From Diphasiastrum complanatum (lineage: Eukaryota > Streptophyta > Lycopodiopsida > Lycopodiales > Lycopodiaceae), in NCBI GenBank assembly GCA_029204225.1, contig CM055107.1, positions 17,740,718 to 17,804,717 on the forward strand: a stretch of DNA of 64,000 bases, written 5' to 3'. Positions within the stretch are counted from its first letter, which is position 1; each line of letters starts with the position of its first letter. Positions 34,279-46,309 of this stretch are shown one piece after another. Under the pieces are notes generated by a model. It did no database searches and had not been told where the DNA came from. It worked only from the letters and a program-made list of their open reading frames with translations. The translations under genes and the position numbers were made by a program.

Positions 34279-35110
34279 TGTGAAAAATGCAAAAATTATG
34301 CTTGGTCAATGCCAAATCCATGTATATAGGATGATTACACATGTGTGGAGCCTATTCCCACGTGTGAAATTAGTGTACTTGTCATGTACCATAATCATAT
34401 AGATTGTACATATGATTTAATTCAAGTTCTAGTGGCTAAAAAGGCCAAAATCTAGTTTTCTAGTCATATGACACATGGCATCAATCTATTGATTGCATGA
34501 GCCACATCCTTGGGTTAGGTGTCATATCCCATGTGTAGAGGACTGCTCACACGTGTGGAATAAGCTGAAGTAGGCAAATTTTGACTTCTAGAAGGTTTCT
34601 TAGTAGATCTCCATATAGTAGGAAAATGGACCAAAAGTGCTCAAAATAGAAAGTTTGATCCAAGTGTCAATTTTGCATGATGATTCATCATATGACAAAG
34701 CATCCTCACACGTGTGAGATCTGATTCATGATCAATACCTCGAGCTCCAAGAAATGTATATATAGAGGCATATTTGGCCATAATCAACATGAAACATCAA
34801 TCTTGATTTTGGAAGCAATTTTGTGTCAATCTCTCCATTTGTCTTCATATGTTTTGAATGATTTGAGTTCTTATTATAGTGTACTTTATTTTCTGGTTGG
34901 AGTATGTACTCTTACAGGCTTTCACATGTGTGAAACCAACAAGCACATTTACCTTCATTAATGATTGTTCTTGTTAGATTTTCATGCCTAGAATTGATCC
35001 AGATTGATCTAAATCTTGTGTAGATTGATAAATCAATTGTATCTAACATCCAATCCCTCTTGTGGATCAGTGTAGGATCCATTCTTGGTACTATTTTGCA
35101 TATTTCCACA
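34279..35110 (+). repeat. Solo LTR, copia family 1
   Basis: Starts 'tgtgaaaaatgcaaaaatt' and ends 'catatttccaca', about 832 bp, the longest member of the family here. Neither a primer-binding site nor coding sequence follows. The flanks AATTT (34,274-34,278) and ATTTT (35,111-35,115) are a near-match for a 5-bp duplication. It has a TATA box 'gtatatatagaggca' (about 34,757) and palindromes at 34,337, 34,358, 34,548, 34,706 and 34,921. It is best explained by LTR-LTR recombination. Confidence 0.85.
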
Positions 35111-35115
35111 ATTTT

Positions 35116-38090
35116 CCTCTCAAATTTATAAACTAGGAGATTTGCCTTTCTCCCAAATGACAACGCAATATGAAAAATGAAATTCAATATTGTAATTTGC
35201 AAATTGCCATGAAACATCTCAAATACTCTACAAAGTTCTCTTATTGTTCTTCCAAATAATGGTTGTTTATTCTACATTATTTTTGGAATCTGAAAGATTG
35301 AAATAGATTTTATTACATTAGCGTTTTGAATTGAGATCTTTCAATCGATAGTTACAATTCAAAGTTGATAATCGATTAATTGTGAGCATCAAAATAATTA
35401 TCAGCATGTTCTTATGACAATAACATATCTAGTTTTAGATCTAATTAAAATTTGGCATGACTTAATGTAATGTTTTTTTCATGTTTTTACAGACACAGAA
35501 AAGTAATGCATTTCAAAAATGATTTATAAATCTATTTTGTAAACCATATGCCAAAAAAAAGCAATAAATTAAAATTGTTAATTTATTCCTCTAATTATTG
35601 TTATATTGAGATCTATTCCTAAATTGAAAATAGGACACGATTGTGGTGGTCATACTGCTATGAACTCAAAGAATTCGTTTTTTATTCCAACAAAGTTTTT
35701 GAGGTAAATCGAATAAAAGATCATACAATCAAGATGAGTGCTGATTTCAAATTATTTGTACCGAGTTAGCGATTTTCAGCCTTTTTCTCATGAATCTATG
35801 TCTTCTCTTATGAATCTAAGATTTGGTTACTGAATTTCTTTTTTATTAGTATTTGTGGCTGCCAATATGATAACTATACTCCTACGTAGGAATTCGGCCA
35901 TAGATTTCAATGTACTTTGAAAATGTAGTTCGGTCAAACCAAATTATGAGGTGCAAATCATAGGTCCAATCATTTAGTTGTGTTGAATTTGCACGAGTAA
36001 GAGCATTAAGGTTTCTAAACGGTTTTCTTTCAATGGCAATATCGTTTGGTGCAAGAATAAGAAAATAAAAAACTATCACAGGACGATGCTTGCCTGCTAA
36101 ATCACTGTCGATGAGTCATTATCGAGTGTTGCTTGTGCACTAATGCAGCAAATGACCTACTTCTACATGCTTTTGTGTAATCTGTTGAAAATCAGAATCG
36201 CTAGAAGCTGATAGTTTGATATGGGGTATTATTCCATACATTGTCAAGATCATTCTCTTCAAATATAGGAAATTATTTCATTCAAGGTCATTCATTTAGT
36301 TGTTGGTGTTAAAGGTGTATAGAGTGTGTTGATCATAAATCGTTTGCAAGATGATTATCCTATCAGAATGCAATTCTCCTTACTTAACATCATTTACTTT
36401 AAACTTTGTAGATCAAATCACTTGTTGCAATTCTACTTAGAAACTAGAGAATACGAAGATTGAAGCTCTTGGTTTTTATCTAATCTGCACACTAAACAAG
36501 CTCTTCTCTCATTTCATTTTCTATATTCAAATTGAGAAGTTGACCCAAATAAGCAATGAAAGCTCTCCAATTTTCCTTTGCAATGAGAACTCAACAACGT
36601 AAGTGATTGGAACAAGATTCCTAGAAGCAATTCTCTAGAGGTAGTCTCATCTACATTCAACAACTTTGCTTTGTCGTTCAGAATCTTCCACCTTATGTTA
36701 GAGCAGCATGCATGCGCATGGGTGTTCTCGTGATAGAGGAAGAATTATTCTATGGCAGGTGGATTTGAAGCCCACGATGACTCTATTCCTTGCATGGCGT
36801 TGTTCAACACCTATTTTTGGACTCTCATCCACTCTCTACTTCGCCAATGACAAATGAAGTAAGACTCTCACCTCTAATTTACATACCATTGCATCTACTT
36901 AGGCAATGTTGAGATGACTTGCTTCCAAACTGACGTAGCTATTCATGCAAATGCCAATGTGAGAGCTATCATCTGTATTTTAATTTAGATGACTTTATGT
37001 CATAAGTTTGGTTGATCTGCCTCACTGTAGAGGATCATCGATGGAAGCAAAAAAAATGACACTATCATATTTGCACATGAAGAAATTAGATAAAGGTTCA
37101 AGCAGCCTTCGTAGACTAAGTATAGCTAGTGAGGATCAGCGTTGAAATCACTTAATATGAAGCTGTGCACCTACGGCCTTTTTCTAAGCTTGTAGCAGTC
37201 TATAATGATCAGTCTGTCTGTGCTTCTACAAAATCTGTATTCTAAATTGATTAGTGCTTGCTCATAGCAAGGCTCAAGAAAAATCAGGCGGTATAAGCCT
37301 CAGAATTGTACATGACATGTATATTTTGTAGCTGCTACGCTCTGTTCACATTGATATTTCATTTTTGTGTTAAAACATTCTATATTGTGTGATGTATTCC
37401 TTTGAAGCTTGAAATACAACAATTCATAGCTGTTTACCTTGCACAACCATTATAATATCCGTCTCATTAGTTTTTCATAAAGCCACATGCTTATATAATC
37501 AAGCTCTCCATGGTAGCAAATTGTTGCGATTCATTCAAAGATACTCGCACTAATTCAATAATACAGATTATCTTATGAAACTGAAAAACAGAAATAGAAC
37601 AAACAACACAAACAGAAGAAAAAAACAAAAACAAGCTTGCAAGAAGAACAAAAACAGAAAGAAAAAAAAAAATGAGCACGAGGAGAAGAAAAAAACAAAT
37701 ATCTTGAGCCTTTGCGAGATGAACAGCCCCTGACTGTCCTTCAAATCGTGTCTTCCTTTTATTTTATGTTGATGGATTATCCTTGTTGTTGCAATAAATC
37801 AATTGGCAAGTGTGTTTGCAAATGATAAAGCAAGATCAAGATTATTCACAGCACTCAAGAGAATCAATCCACAGAAGACATAAAAGCATAGAGCATTCAC
37901 AAAAATCACGCATCTATTACAAAAACATAACACGTACATATACGCTCTTAGTTACGTGCCAAGAACTTTCTATTCTAGGGCTTCCGCTTCACATGACAAG
38001 AAACCACTTTTAACTAACCGCTCCTGACTATGGCCGTAGTGCTCCACCGTGAATTGTAATTTATCTAGAAAGATCATTATCAATCCCCAA
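35116..38090. other. About 3 kb without recognised genes
   Basis: AT-rich. ORFs at 35,882-36,079, 37,491-37,679 and 37,810-38,013 show no family features. An A-rich purine tract covers about 37,600-37,700. No match to other repeats in the window was noticed. Confidence 0.4.
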
Positions 38091-38096
38091 CTCAAT

Positions 38097-38552
38097 TCAT
38101 GGTGGAGCAATTGTATGTAATCTTATCTTATCTCTCAACATTACAAATCTATCTTTGCTCAAGGCCTTGGTCATCATGTCAGCAGCCATGTCCTTGGTGG
38201 GACAGTATTCTAGGCTTAATTCATTCTTCTGTACCAGATCCTTGACGAAATGGTACTGCATTTTGATATGTTTGCTTCTCTTGTGGAAACCTCCATTCTT
38301 GCACAAGAAAATACATCCTTGATTGTCATTCTTCATGACCATTCCCTTCGTGTCTATGCCAATTTCTCTGCAATAGTTCTTCATGAAGACGTACTCCTTT
38401 GCTCCCTGACACAAGATGATGTATTCTGCCTCTGTTGATGACAAAGCCACCGACCGATTGCCTTCCTCCCAATTGGTAGATCCGTTAGTATCCATGCTCC
38501 GTTTCTTTGCATTGATTCCATCTCTTCGCCCATAGTGGATTGCCTGGCGCAT
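38097..38552 (-). pseudogene. Copia element G: RNase H (joined to RT start by deletion)
   Basis: 'VALSSTEAEYIILCQGAKEY', 'NDNQGCIFLCKNGGFHKRSK' and 'EYCPTKDMAADMMTKALSKD' define a copia RNase H ending near 38,097. The first 35 or so codons of this frame are RT-start sequence read out of frame: in the neighbouring frame they give 'MGEEMESMQRNGAW' and 'LTDLPIGRKAIG'. The RT palm, including the YVDD site, has been removed between 'GRKAIG' and 'SVALSSTEAEY' (about 38,445-38,450). Confidence 0.88.
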
Positions 38553-39415
38553 GCTTCCTTCTAGCTCCTCGGCTCCACATAGTGCTTCTCTGCTAGCATG
38601 GCCATGTCCTTCAATCTTTGTGAGACTCTTCTCGCTCTGGTGGATCGTCTCAGTTCTGTCTCCTCTTCCGGGACTGTCTCCTCTGCATAGTCATCCCTAT
38701 CTTCTGAGCTTGATCTGTCCCCTTCTTGCAATGGTCGTGATGCTCCGTTTGAGCCCCCTTGTTCAATGTTGGTAGATCTCTCTCTTTCTTGGCTTTCTTC
38801 ATCGAACACCCCAATGTTGTCCGATATTGAGATTATGGGAATCTCTTGTGTGGGCATGGATGCCCTAATTTTCTTTAACTTGTTTTCCATCTGACTCGTA
38901 GCTTTCATCTTCATTGAAGATGACATCCTTGGCTACCAAGAATTTCTTGCTTATAGGATTGTAGAATTTGTATCCCATGACTCCTTCAGGACACCCTACA
39001 AAGATGCATTTCTGTCCCTTCGAATCTAATTTCTTTCTTTTTTCTTTTGGAATATGTGTGTATGCCACACATCCGAATACTCTCAGATAAGCCACACTAG
39101 GCTTCTTCTTGAACCATAGCTCAAAAGGGGTTTTTCCCTTTACTGCCTTGGTGGGAGACCTATTCAAGATGTGGCTTGCTGTGTTGACAGCTTTCTCCCA
39201 CAATTCTCTGGGTAGGTCCTTTTCGTGCAACATACATTTTACCATTTCAACTATAGTATGATTCTTTCGCTCTGCCATCCCGTTTTGCTCTGGTGTATAG
39301 GGCACGGTGAATTCTCTCTTGATCCCATTCAAGCTGCAGAAATAATCGAATTCCTTGCTGCGATACTTGCCTCCATTATCACATCTCAGAACCTTTATTC
39401 TCTCCCTAGTTTAAT
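38553..39415 (-). pseudogene. Copia element G: integrase C-terminal half and linker
   Basis: 'LRCDNGGKYRSKEFDYF' (about 39,390) holds the second catalytic Asp and 'YTPEQNGMAERKNHTIVEMV' the Glu; then 'FELWFKKKPSVAYLRVFGCV' and 'YKFYNPISKKFLVAKDVIF'. An acidic linker (38,926-38,561: 'EDRDDYAEETVPEEETELRR', 'STRARRVSQRLKDMAM') precedes RT. It is truncated at about 39,415 by another element. Confidence 0.88.
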
Positions 39416-39416
39416 C

Positions 39417-40090
39417 TCAGCCAGTGCCTTGAGTGTCCCAATTTGTGACAGTGATCACAAGTAGAAGTATCTTTGTTGTAGTTGCCTCTTGTCGAAGACT
39501 TCGTTTGAGTCTTACAGCTATTGTCTCAGCCCAAAATTGACTCAACAATCGAGCTTGTGCCATCATGCATCTGGCTCTTTTGACTAGTGTCCTATTTCTT
39601 CTTTCTGTGACACCATTACATTCGGGCGTATACGCAGGAGTGAATTGATGCTCTATTCCTTGTTCTAGGCAGAATCTTGAAAATTTTGTGCTCTTGTACT
39701 CACCTCCATTATCAGACCTAATGATCTGAATCTTCTTTGAGGTGTGTCTTTCTACGAATGTCACGAACTTCTTGAAATACTCAAACTTCGGATTTCTTCT
39801 TCAAGTAATAGATCGTTGTCATCCAGTTGTAGTCATCAAAAAACGTCTAGAAATACCTCGATCTTGAGAGCGAATCAGCTTTCATCGGTCCACAAACATC
39901 TGAGTGGACGAGCTCAAGAACTTCTTTAACTCTTATCCCCTTGTGTACGAATGGATTCCGATGTCATTTTCCTTTTTGATAGGCTTTGCATAACTCAGTA
40001 TCGGGTCTAGATATTTTCAGACATTGACTATGTCCTCCTTTCGAGGGAGCGACGCGTCTATTGTTTAAAAGGTGTGTTTGTTCACCCCGT
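39417..40090 (-). pseudogene. Copia element H: integrase with a gag zinc-knuckle scrap
   Basis: From 40,090 downward: 'SRPDTELCKAYQKGK' (pre-integrase), 'VLELVHSDVCGPMKADSLSR' (first Asp), 'DNGGEYKSTKFSRFCLEQGI' (second Asp), 'YTPECNGVTERRNRTLVKRA' (Glu). The frame then passes into a sequence whose neighbouring frame reads 'NKDTSTCDHCHKLGHSRHW', a gag-type zinc knuckle missing its last Cys. The order integrase-then-gag is scrambled, so two fragments were fused near 39,500. Confidence 0.8.
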
Positions 40091-40980
40091 AGAACATATA
40101 TTGATCTCACACTTCAGTCTCCATCATCGAGAGAGAAGAGTTTATGCTTATGTAAGAGATTGAAGAAGTGAATAGAGTTCTGTGAGCTATTCTCTCTTAT
40201 CTTTGTTCTCCGCACTGCTGAGGGCGAGTGATCTTGAGTCTGCTAACAATCTCTAACGCATTTCATGAATTACTCTCTGATCAGACACTCTAGTGCATTA
40301 CAGTCATTTGTCGTGTTTTCGTGAAGCATGCTCTAAAGAACTATCTTAAAATCATCTTATTCATCTGTCGCGAATACTTTCTTTTCGACACTTGAATAAT
40401 GACTATCTTTTGTGCAGTCTGGCACGATCATTGAATTAAGTTGTATGTATACAAATGAGATGACAGTCCCTGTCTGAAGAATTGAGTCTCTGATCTGTTT
40501 TTCTGACTAGCATTGACATAAGTTTCTAACATGCTCTAAAACCATTCTTGCTCTTTAACCATTAAGTTGGGCTGTAGTTGTTGAGGACTATTGTCTAGAA
40601 ACAAATAGTTCGCGAACTCGATTAATTAATTGTCTGCGCAGTCGCAAATACATCGAACAATTCCCGATTCTCTGTTGACACCTTAGTCAGCCAGAGTGTA
40701 GTTTGTTGTACTACTCTGATAACATTTCATTTGTAGAATGCGCTTCCTTCAATTCGATAGAGGCCAGATTGTTGTTCTAAATTCATTAACATTACCCATT
40801 CCAAATATAAGTAATACTGGTTACTTTTTAATGTCTGTCGACAGCCAGAATAACATTCGAAACCACCTGCCATACTTACACCAAAAGCATAACTTTCTAA
40901 CGCTGTCCTTTGTGGAAACGATACTTTTCACTACAAAATTTATATTAACCCTGTTGGTATAGCACGACACAAGATAGAAG
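40091..40980. other. LTR-like or leader-like interval
   Basis: No coding motif. 'actactctgataacattt' at about 40,712 resembles a degraded initiator-tRNA primer site on the minus strand, so part of this stretch may be a decayed LTR. Boundaries not resolved. Confidence 0.3.
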
Positions 40981-40984
40981 AGTG

Positions 40985-41955
40985 GAGAAATAATGCTTGT
41001 TAAAAGACATGTGGGAACTAGCCCCACTATCTATCCACCATGTGTCTTGACTTGAAGTTGGTGTAGATGCAACCATCAAGGATGTGTTAAATCAATCCTC
41101 ATCTTCTACCTCTTGAGCAATGTTCCCTTGATCTCCATTGGCTTGTTGATTCTTCTTCAAGTAGCATTCCGAGGCAAAGTGTCTTTTCTTCCCACAAAAG
41201 AAACACTTGAGCTTTGCCTTGTTCTTCACCTTGCATTTGGAAGTAGATCCTCCATTCATCTCGGCCTCCTTGCCTTGATTCTTTTTGAATGGATGTTGCT
41301 TCTTCTTGCCTTTGGATGTAAAGTTTGCTTTCTCCTCTCCTCCATTAAGTGACATGCCATCCATTCTTGTCTTGAGGTGTAGAAGCCTACTCTCCTCGGC
41401 CACAAGAACATTGTGCAACTTTTCAATGGATGGAAGAGTGTGTTGAATAGCAAATGATTGGACTAAGTTGGTGAACTCATCACCTAGGCCATTCAAAATG
41501 ATTTGTACTAGTTCTTGATCTTGGATCTTCTCTCCTATTGCACTTAATTCCTTGTTAAGAGATTTGATCCTAAGGACATACTCTTGTCCACTCTCTCCAC
41601 TTCCTTTCATGCTTTGGAAAACTTGATTTATTAGCATGAGGATTCTTGAAGTATTATTGGATTCATAGATGCTCTTTAATGAATCCCAAGCCTCTTTGGA
41701 TGAGGCACAAGAAGACACCTCTTTCAAGAGGTCATTGCATACATTCAACTTTATGCAATGTAGAGCTAATCTTGCTCTCTTCTTGTATTTGGTTTGTTCT
41801 TGGGGAGCTTGAGGCTCTTCCTCAACTCCTAGAACTATGTCAAAGAGGTCATGGATCAGTAGGAGTGATTCCAGTCTCACTTTTCAAATGGAATAATTTG
41901 TGGAAGTGAGTCTCTCACTTGATTCCAACAAGTATCCACCCATGGATGACATTGT
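40985..41955 (-). pseudogene. Copia element I (family 1-like): gag and protease start
   Basis: From ATG 41,955 ('MSSMGGYLLESSERLTSTNY') and one TGA, the gag continues 'RLESLLLIHDLFDIVLGVEE', 'SSCASSKEAWDSLKSIYESN', 'LPSIEKLHNVLVAEESRLLH' and the zinc knuckle 'CFFCGKKRHFASEC'. Downstream, about 41,035-41,000, is 'IDSGASSHM', a protease with the catalytic Asp intact. It is a close relative of element B gag but clearly diverged. Everything after protease is lost. Confidence 0.88.
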
Positions 41956-41959
41956 AGAA

Positions 41960-42375
41960 TGAATGCTCTTCTAAAATATCACAAAGATTTCTGAATTTTA
42001 ATAGATCTATGAGAGGCATAAAGCTTACAAGACTGCCTATAGCCTTGTCTCTATCAAATTAGCACACAAGCTTGCATGATACACAAAAATCTTGCCAAAA
42101 ATTCCTAGCTTTCACTCTCACAAAAAATTTTGCTTTACACTTTTCTTAGAGAAATCGATGATAGCTGAATAAGAGAAGTTGGCTGACCAAGAGGAGATGG
42201 CCGAACTATCGGGTAACCCTATCATGATTTCCTTTGTATTTCTGTAGAGTATGCGACTGTACAATTATTTACAACAACTTAATAAATGGATCTAGATTAG
42301 TAGAGAATAGGGATGGAGAGGATAGAAATCCAACAAGTACGACAAAGAAATCTTTTCTAGAAACAGAGAAGGTAA
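41960..42375. other. Leader of element I and adjoining sequence
   Basis: Non-coding. The part nearest 41,960 is expected to be the element I leader; the switch to the plus-strand element J occurs at about 42,200-42,380. Confidence 0.4.
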
Positions 42376-42379
42376 TCTG

Positions 42380-44014
42380 TACATTATGTGTCACGAATAT
42401 GCACTTTCAACAAATGTGAGTACTTAAAATGCCCAATTATGGCAGCAAAGACTAGGACATCTAAACATGAGATCAATCTTGTATATGCATCGTAATAGTA
42501 TGTTCAAGGATTTGAATCTTAATGATGCCTCCACCGACACTCGACATGTTTGTGAGATGTGCCTACTAGGCAAACTTCACAGAATTATTCGAGTACCAAA
42601 GCAGTCGACTCAAAGACTCCCTTCGAAGCTTTATATGGCTACAAACTGAGTTTGAAACACCTTCGAGTGTTTGGCTATCTTTGCTTTGTACACATTCTCT
42701 CTAATCTAAGAAAGAATCTTGACTCTATTAGCTGTAGGAGTATCTTCATTGGATACTCAATGTCACACAAGACATATCGAATCTACGATGTCGAATCGAG
42801 CCGAATATCAGTTAGTCGCAATGTTTTCTTCCTCAAAGACAAATTTTTCGACTTTAAGCAGAAGCAACCAATGCAAGAGTTCGTTCCAACGACTCCCATT
42901 ACCATCGACAGGACTCGACCTGCGATTGTTTTGAAGAACATTGAAGATATCCATGTCATACAGCAAGGAGAACTGTCATCTCAACAACCAACTATTGTTC
43001 GAAGATCTGCACGACATCGACAAGAACCTGATCGTTTCGTCCCTCATGCATTCATTGGCAATGATGAACCTACTTCAATAACATAAGCATTGTCGAGTTT
43101 GAATGCAGACAACTAGCATTCTGCCATGCATGCTGAGTACAATTCATTGATGAAGAACAAGGCCTGGCGTCTTGTCGAAGCTCCTGCAGATGCAAAGATC
43201 ATCAACACCAAGTGGATCTTCAAGATGAAGCTCAATCCAGATGGTCTTATAGCCAGATGGAAAGCTCGTCTAGTCGTCAAAGGTTATGGAACAAACCTAT
43301 GGTATTGAGACATACAGTCCAGTCATAAGACTTCAGTCAATTCGATCTTTATTCGCCTTCGCAGCTGCCGAAGATCTAGAAGTTCACCATATAGATGTTC
43401 AAACAGCCTTTTTGAACGGATATATACAAGAAGATATATACATATATCAAACTGAAAGTTACGTCCTTCAAGGCCAAGAACACAAAAAATGTAAGCTGCA
43501 GAAAGCTCTCTATAGGCTAAAGCAAGTTCCAAGGGCCTAGTTTGATAGAATCAATCGATTCTTGTTGCAGCATGACTTCATCCCGAACTCTATTGACTCT
43601 AATGTTTATCTCAAACACAGAGGCTCAAGCTATATCATAATAGCTCTATATGTTGATGACTCACTAATCATTAGCAATTCAAATCAGTTGCTTCATTAGA
43701 TGAAGACATTTCTGTCGAATGAATTTGAAATGATTGATTCAGGCCATGTGCACTACCTCCTGGGAATCAAGATAACAAGAGACAGAGCGAAGAGAAGTAT
43801 TACGCTAAGTCAAGAAAGGTATCTAACCAGTGTACTCTACAGGTATGGCATGGAAAATTGCAAACCAATTGACTCGCCTATGGACCTTGGATTCAACCTG
43901 TCTAAGGATATTGTCCTGAAATTGAGAGAGAAGAAAAGAGATGTGCAAATATTCCTATCAGTCGATGATCGGATCGATCATGTATGCAATTGGTCTACAC
44001 TTGACCTAATCTAG
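42380..44014 (+). pseudogene. Copia element J: pre-integrase, integrase tail and RT
   Basis: Plus strand. 'QQRLGHLNMRSILYMH' with 'HVCEMCLLGKLHR' (42,440-42,580) is the pre-integrase zinc domain. The integrase core is deleted, and 'STKAVDSKTPFEALYGYK' follows directly (42,600), then 'LKHLRVFGYLCFVHI' and 'HKTYRIYDVESSRISVSRNV'. RT: 'NKAWRLVEAPADAKIINTKW' (43,150), 'LEVHHIDVQTAFLNGYIQED' (43,375), 'ALYVDDSLIISNS' (43,645), 'VHYLLGIKITRDRAKRSITL' and 'MENCKPIDSPMDLGF' (43,850). RNase H is missing; sequence changes at about 44,020. Several stops and frameshifts are present. Confidence 0.88.
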
Positions 44015-44044
44015 CATTTACAATCAGCACATTATCACAGTTTA

Positions 44045-45205
44045 TGTCGAATCTCGGCCTACCTCAGGTGATGAGAAAGCCAATTTCTCATTCAAAAGCA
44101 AGAAGAAGACCAATGGCAAGAAGAAGCACTTCAAGGAGACCAAGGAAGAGGATGATGCTTCAAGCTCAAAGGGCAAGATCAAGGACAAGTCCAAGTTCAA
44201 ATGTTTTTTCTGTGGAAAGAAATGACATTTTGCATCAGAATGTCTCAAGAAGAAGAAGGCACAAGAGAGCAAACAAAGCAATATTGCACATCAAGAGGAG
44301 GAGGAGGATGAAGAAGAGTCATCTTTGATGATTTCCAACAAACCTCCATCATCCAAGAGCAACACCAATGATTCTTGGTGGATTGATAGTGGGGCTAGCT
44401 CCCACATGACATATCAAAAAGACATTTTTTTCACTTTACTTTCTTACAATGATGTACATAGATCAATCTATACTACAAGTAGTCAAGAATGTAAGATAAG
44501 TTGAACAGGAACCATTCCATTGTATGTTGGATCATCCAAAAGGATGAATCTTGAGAATGTTCTTTATGTTCCTAAGTTAACTAAGAATCTGCGTAGTGTT
44601 GGCCAATTAATGGATAATGGCCTTGATGCACAATTTAAGCATGGAGATTGTTCCATCCTTAGAAATGATGAATGTAAAGATAAAGGCTTTAAGCAAGGTA
44701 GATTGTTTAAGCTTGATGCTGATATTGCAGTGTAGAGTGTTAACTTGGCAAAGGTGGAACTATGGCACAAAAGATTGGGCCACCCCAACTTCAAAGCCAT
44801 GGAAACTATGTGTGCAAAGGAGCTTGCACTCAGCCTCCCCAACCATTTGTCAAAGTGTGGGAAGATATGTAAAGCATGTAGCCTCTCGAAGGCTCACACT
44901 ACCCTTCTCAAGATCTACATCTAGATCAGGCACTCCTCTTGAATTCATCCATTCGGATGTTCTTAGCTTTTCCCATGAGTCTAATGGTGGTGCCAAGTAT
45001 TATGTAATCTTCATTGATGAGTATTCTAGATATTGTTGGATGTACCTCTTGTCTAGCAAATCTATGGTGTACGATTCTTTTGTAAAGTTCAAAACTTTGA
45101 TAGAAAATTAACTTAGTACCAAGATCAAGGTATTAAAAAGTGATAATGGAGGTGAATATATCTCCCAATAAGTTGATTGACTTTTGTAGTTCTAATGGCA
45201 TAAAG
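44045..45205 (+). pseudogene. Copia element K (family 1-like): gag end, protease, integrase
   Basis: Zinc knuckle 'CFFCGKK*HFASEC' (one stop), acidic linker, protease 'WWIDSGASSHMT' (44,380-44,415, catalytic Asp present), 'MNLENVLYVPKLTKNLRSVG', 'KGFKQGRLFKLDADIAV', pre-integrase 'ELWHKRLGHPNFKAMETM' and 'CGKICKACSLSKAH', then integrase 'PLEFIHSDVLSFSHES' and 'LKSDNGGEYISQ'. It ends in 'IDFCSSNGIK' where Penelope-like sequence begins (about 45,205). It is on the opposite strand to the related elements B and I. Confidence 0.88.
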
Positions 45206-45640
45206 ACCTGTGACCAGATTAAAAGCAATTGAAATGTTTAGAAAGTTGGTGGTGTTTGCTTCACAAGACTTCTTTTCAATATCAAGAAAATCCAAAAGAT
45301 AAATTCAGAAAGGGTTTTTTGGTGTTCTTACCTAATTCTTATCCATAAACACGTTAATGTTTGGATTATCAATGAAGCATATGTCATCAACATATCTAAA
45401 AGAGTGACAGAAATCATTTATACATGTTCTGAGCCCTAATTTAGCTAGTCTTTTTATAAATTGAGCTTCAAAGAACGCAAGATACCAGTTACACCATGTA
45501 GGTGAGCATGAAAAACCCATCGGTATACCACGACTTTGTATCTAGGTCTTGTTTCCTAATCTGCCACTTGTGTCATTGATCCTTGCTTGATCGTTTGCTT
45601 AATGTTTTGATGTTGTTTCATTTCATAAAGTAGAATATTT
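45206..45640 (-). pseudogene. Penelope-like element: reverse transcriptase fragment
   Basis: The minus strand reads 'INDTSGRLGNKT', a stop, then 'IQSRGIPMGFSCSPTWCNWY', 'LAFFEAQFIKRLAKLG', 'FCHSFRYVDDICFIDNPN' and, past a stop, 'TNFLNISI'. GIPMG..CSP..CN.YL..yE upstream of a RYxDD box followed by N-P/N-N and a (T/A)xFLxhxI motif is the layout of Penelope-like RTs, not of copia (LYVDD) or gypsy. The Asp pair is intact. No GIY-YIG endonuclease was found; the fragment is about 110 codons with at least three stops. It is inserted in or next to the integrase of K. Confidence 0.7.
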
Positions 45641-45699
45641 TATTCAATCAGAAGCTTGCAAGATATCTTTGCTCACTTGTATTTTCAACTTTTTCCCTT

Positions 45700-46230
45700 T
45701 TGATCAAGGTTTTGGTTAAGTAGGTTTATTTGCATAAGAGAAAGGAATAGACTGTGAGGAAACATTTGGACCTGTGACAAAGTGAACCACCCTATGTCTT
45801 CTGGTGTCTTTGTCAGCTCGTTATAGATGTCAAATCCACATTATTGAATGGTTTCCTTGAAGAGTAGGTCTATGTAAGTCAATATGAGAGATTCAAAGTA
45901 AGAGGCATGGAAGACAAGGTTTGTGTTTCACATATGGCTCTTTATGGTAGGTATGCAAAACAAGTATTCAAAAGATTCAATATGAAAACAAGCAAACCAA
46001 TTTCAACGCCTATGGACTTTGATGCGAAGCTATCAAAGTTGGATGAGTCCTATTTAATATCACACTTTATAGGCAATTTTTTTATAGTCTCATCTACTTG
46101 ACTACAACTAGGCCAAATTTGTATTATGTTGTTGGTTTATCAAATCAACTTATGGCCTCTCCCACTAAAAATCACTGGAAAGCAACAAAGTGGATAGTGT
46201 CACTTTCTAAGATTCAAGCTTGTGAGAAAT
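45700..46230 (+). pseudogene. Copia element L: decayed RT fragment
   Basis: Pieces of RT in shifting frames: 'CEETFGPV' (45,755), 'YVSQYERFK' region (45,870), 'FKRFNMKTSKPISTPMDFDA' (45,970) and 'SNQLMASPTKNHWKATKW' (46,140), matching the usual order towards RNase H. It is much more decayed than its neighbours. Flanks not resolved. Confidence 0.75.
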
Positions 46231-46309
46231 GAATGCCTATAACTTCATTTGATGATCACTTTAACAAAACAATCAAATCCTCTAGCAAGTGGCGTGTTGG
46301 TGAAGGTCT

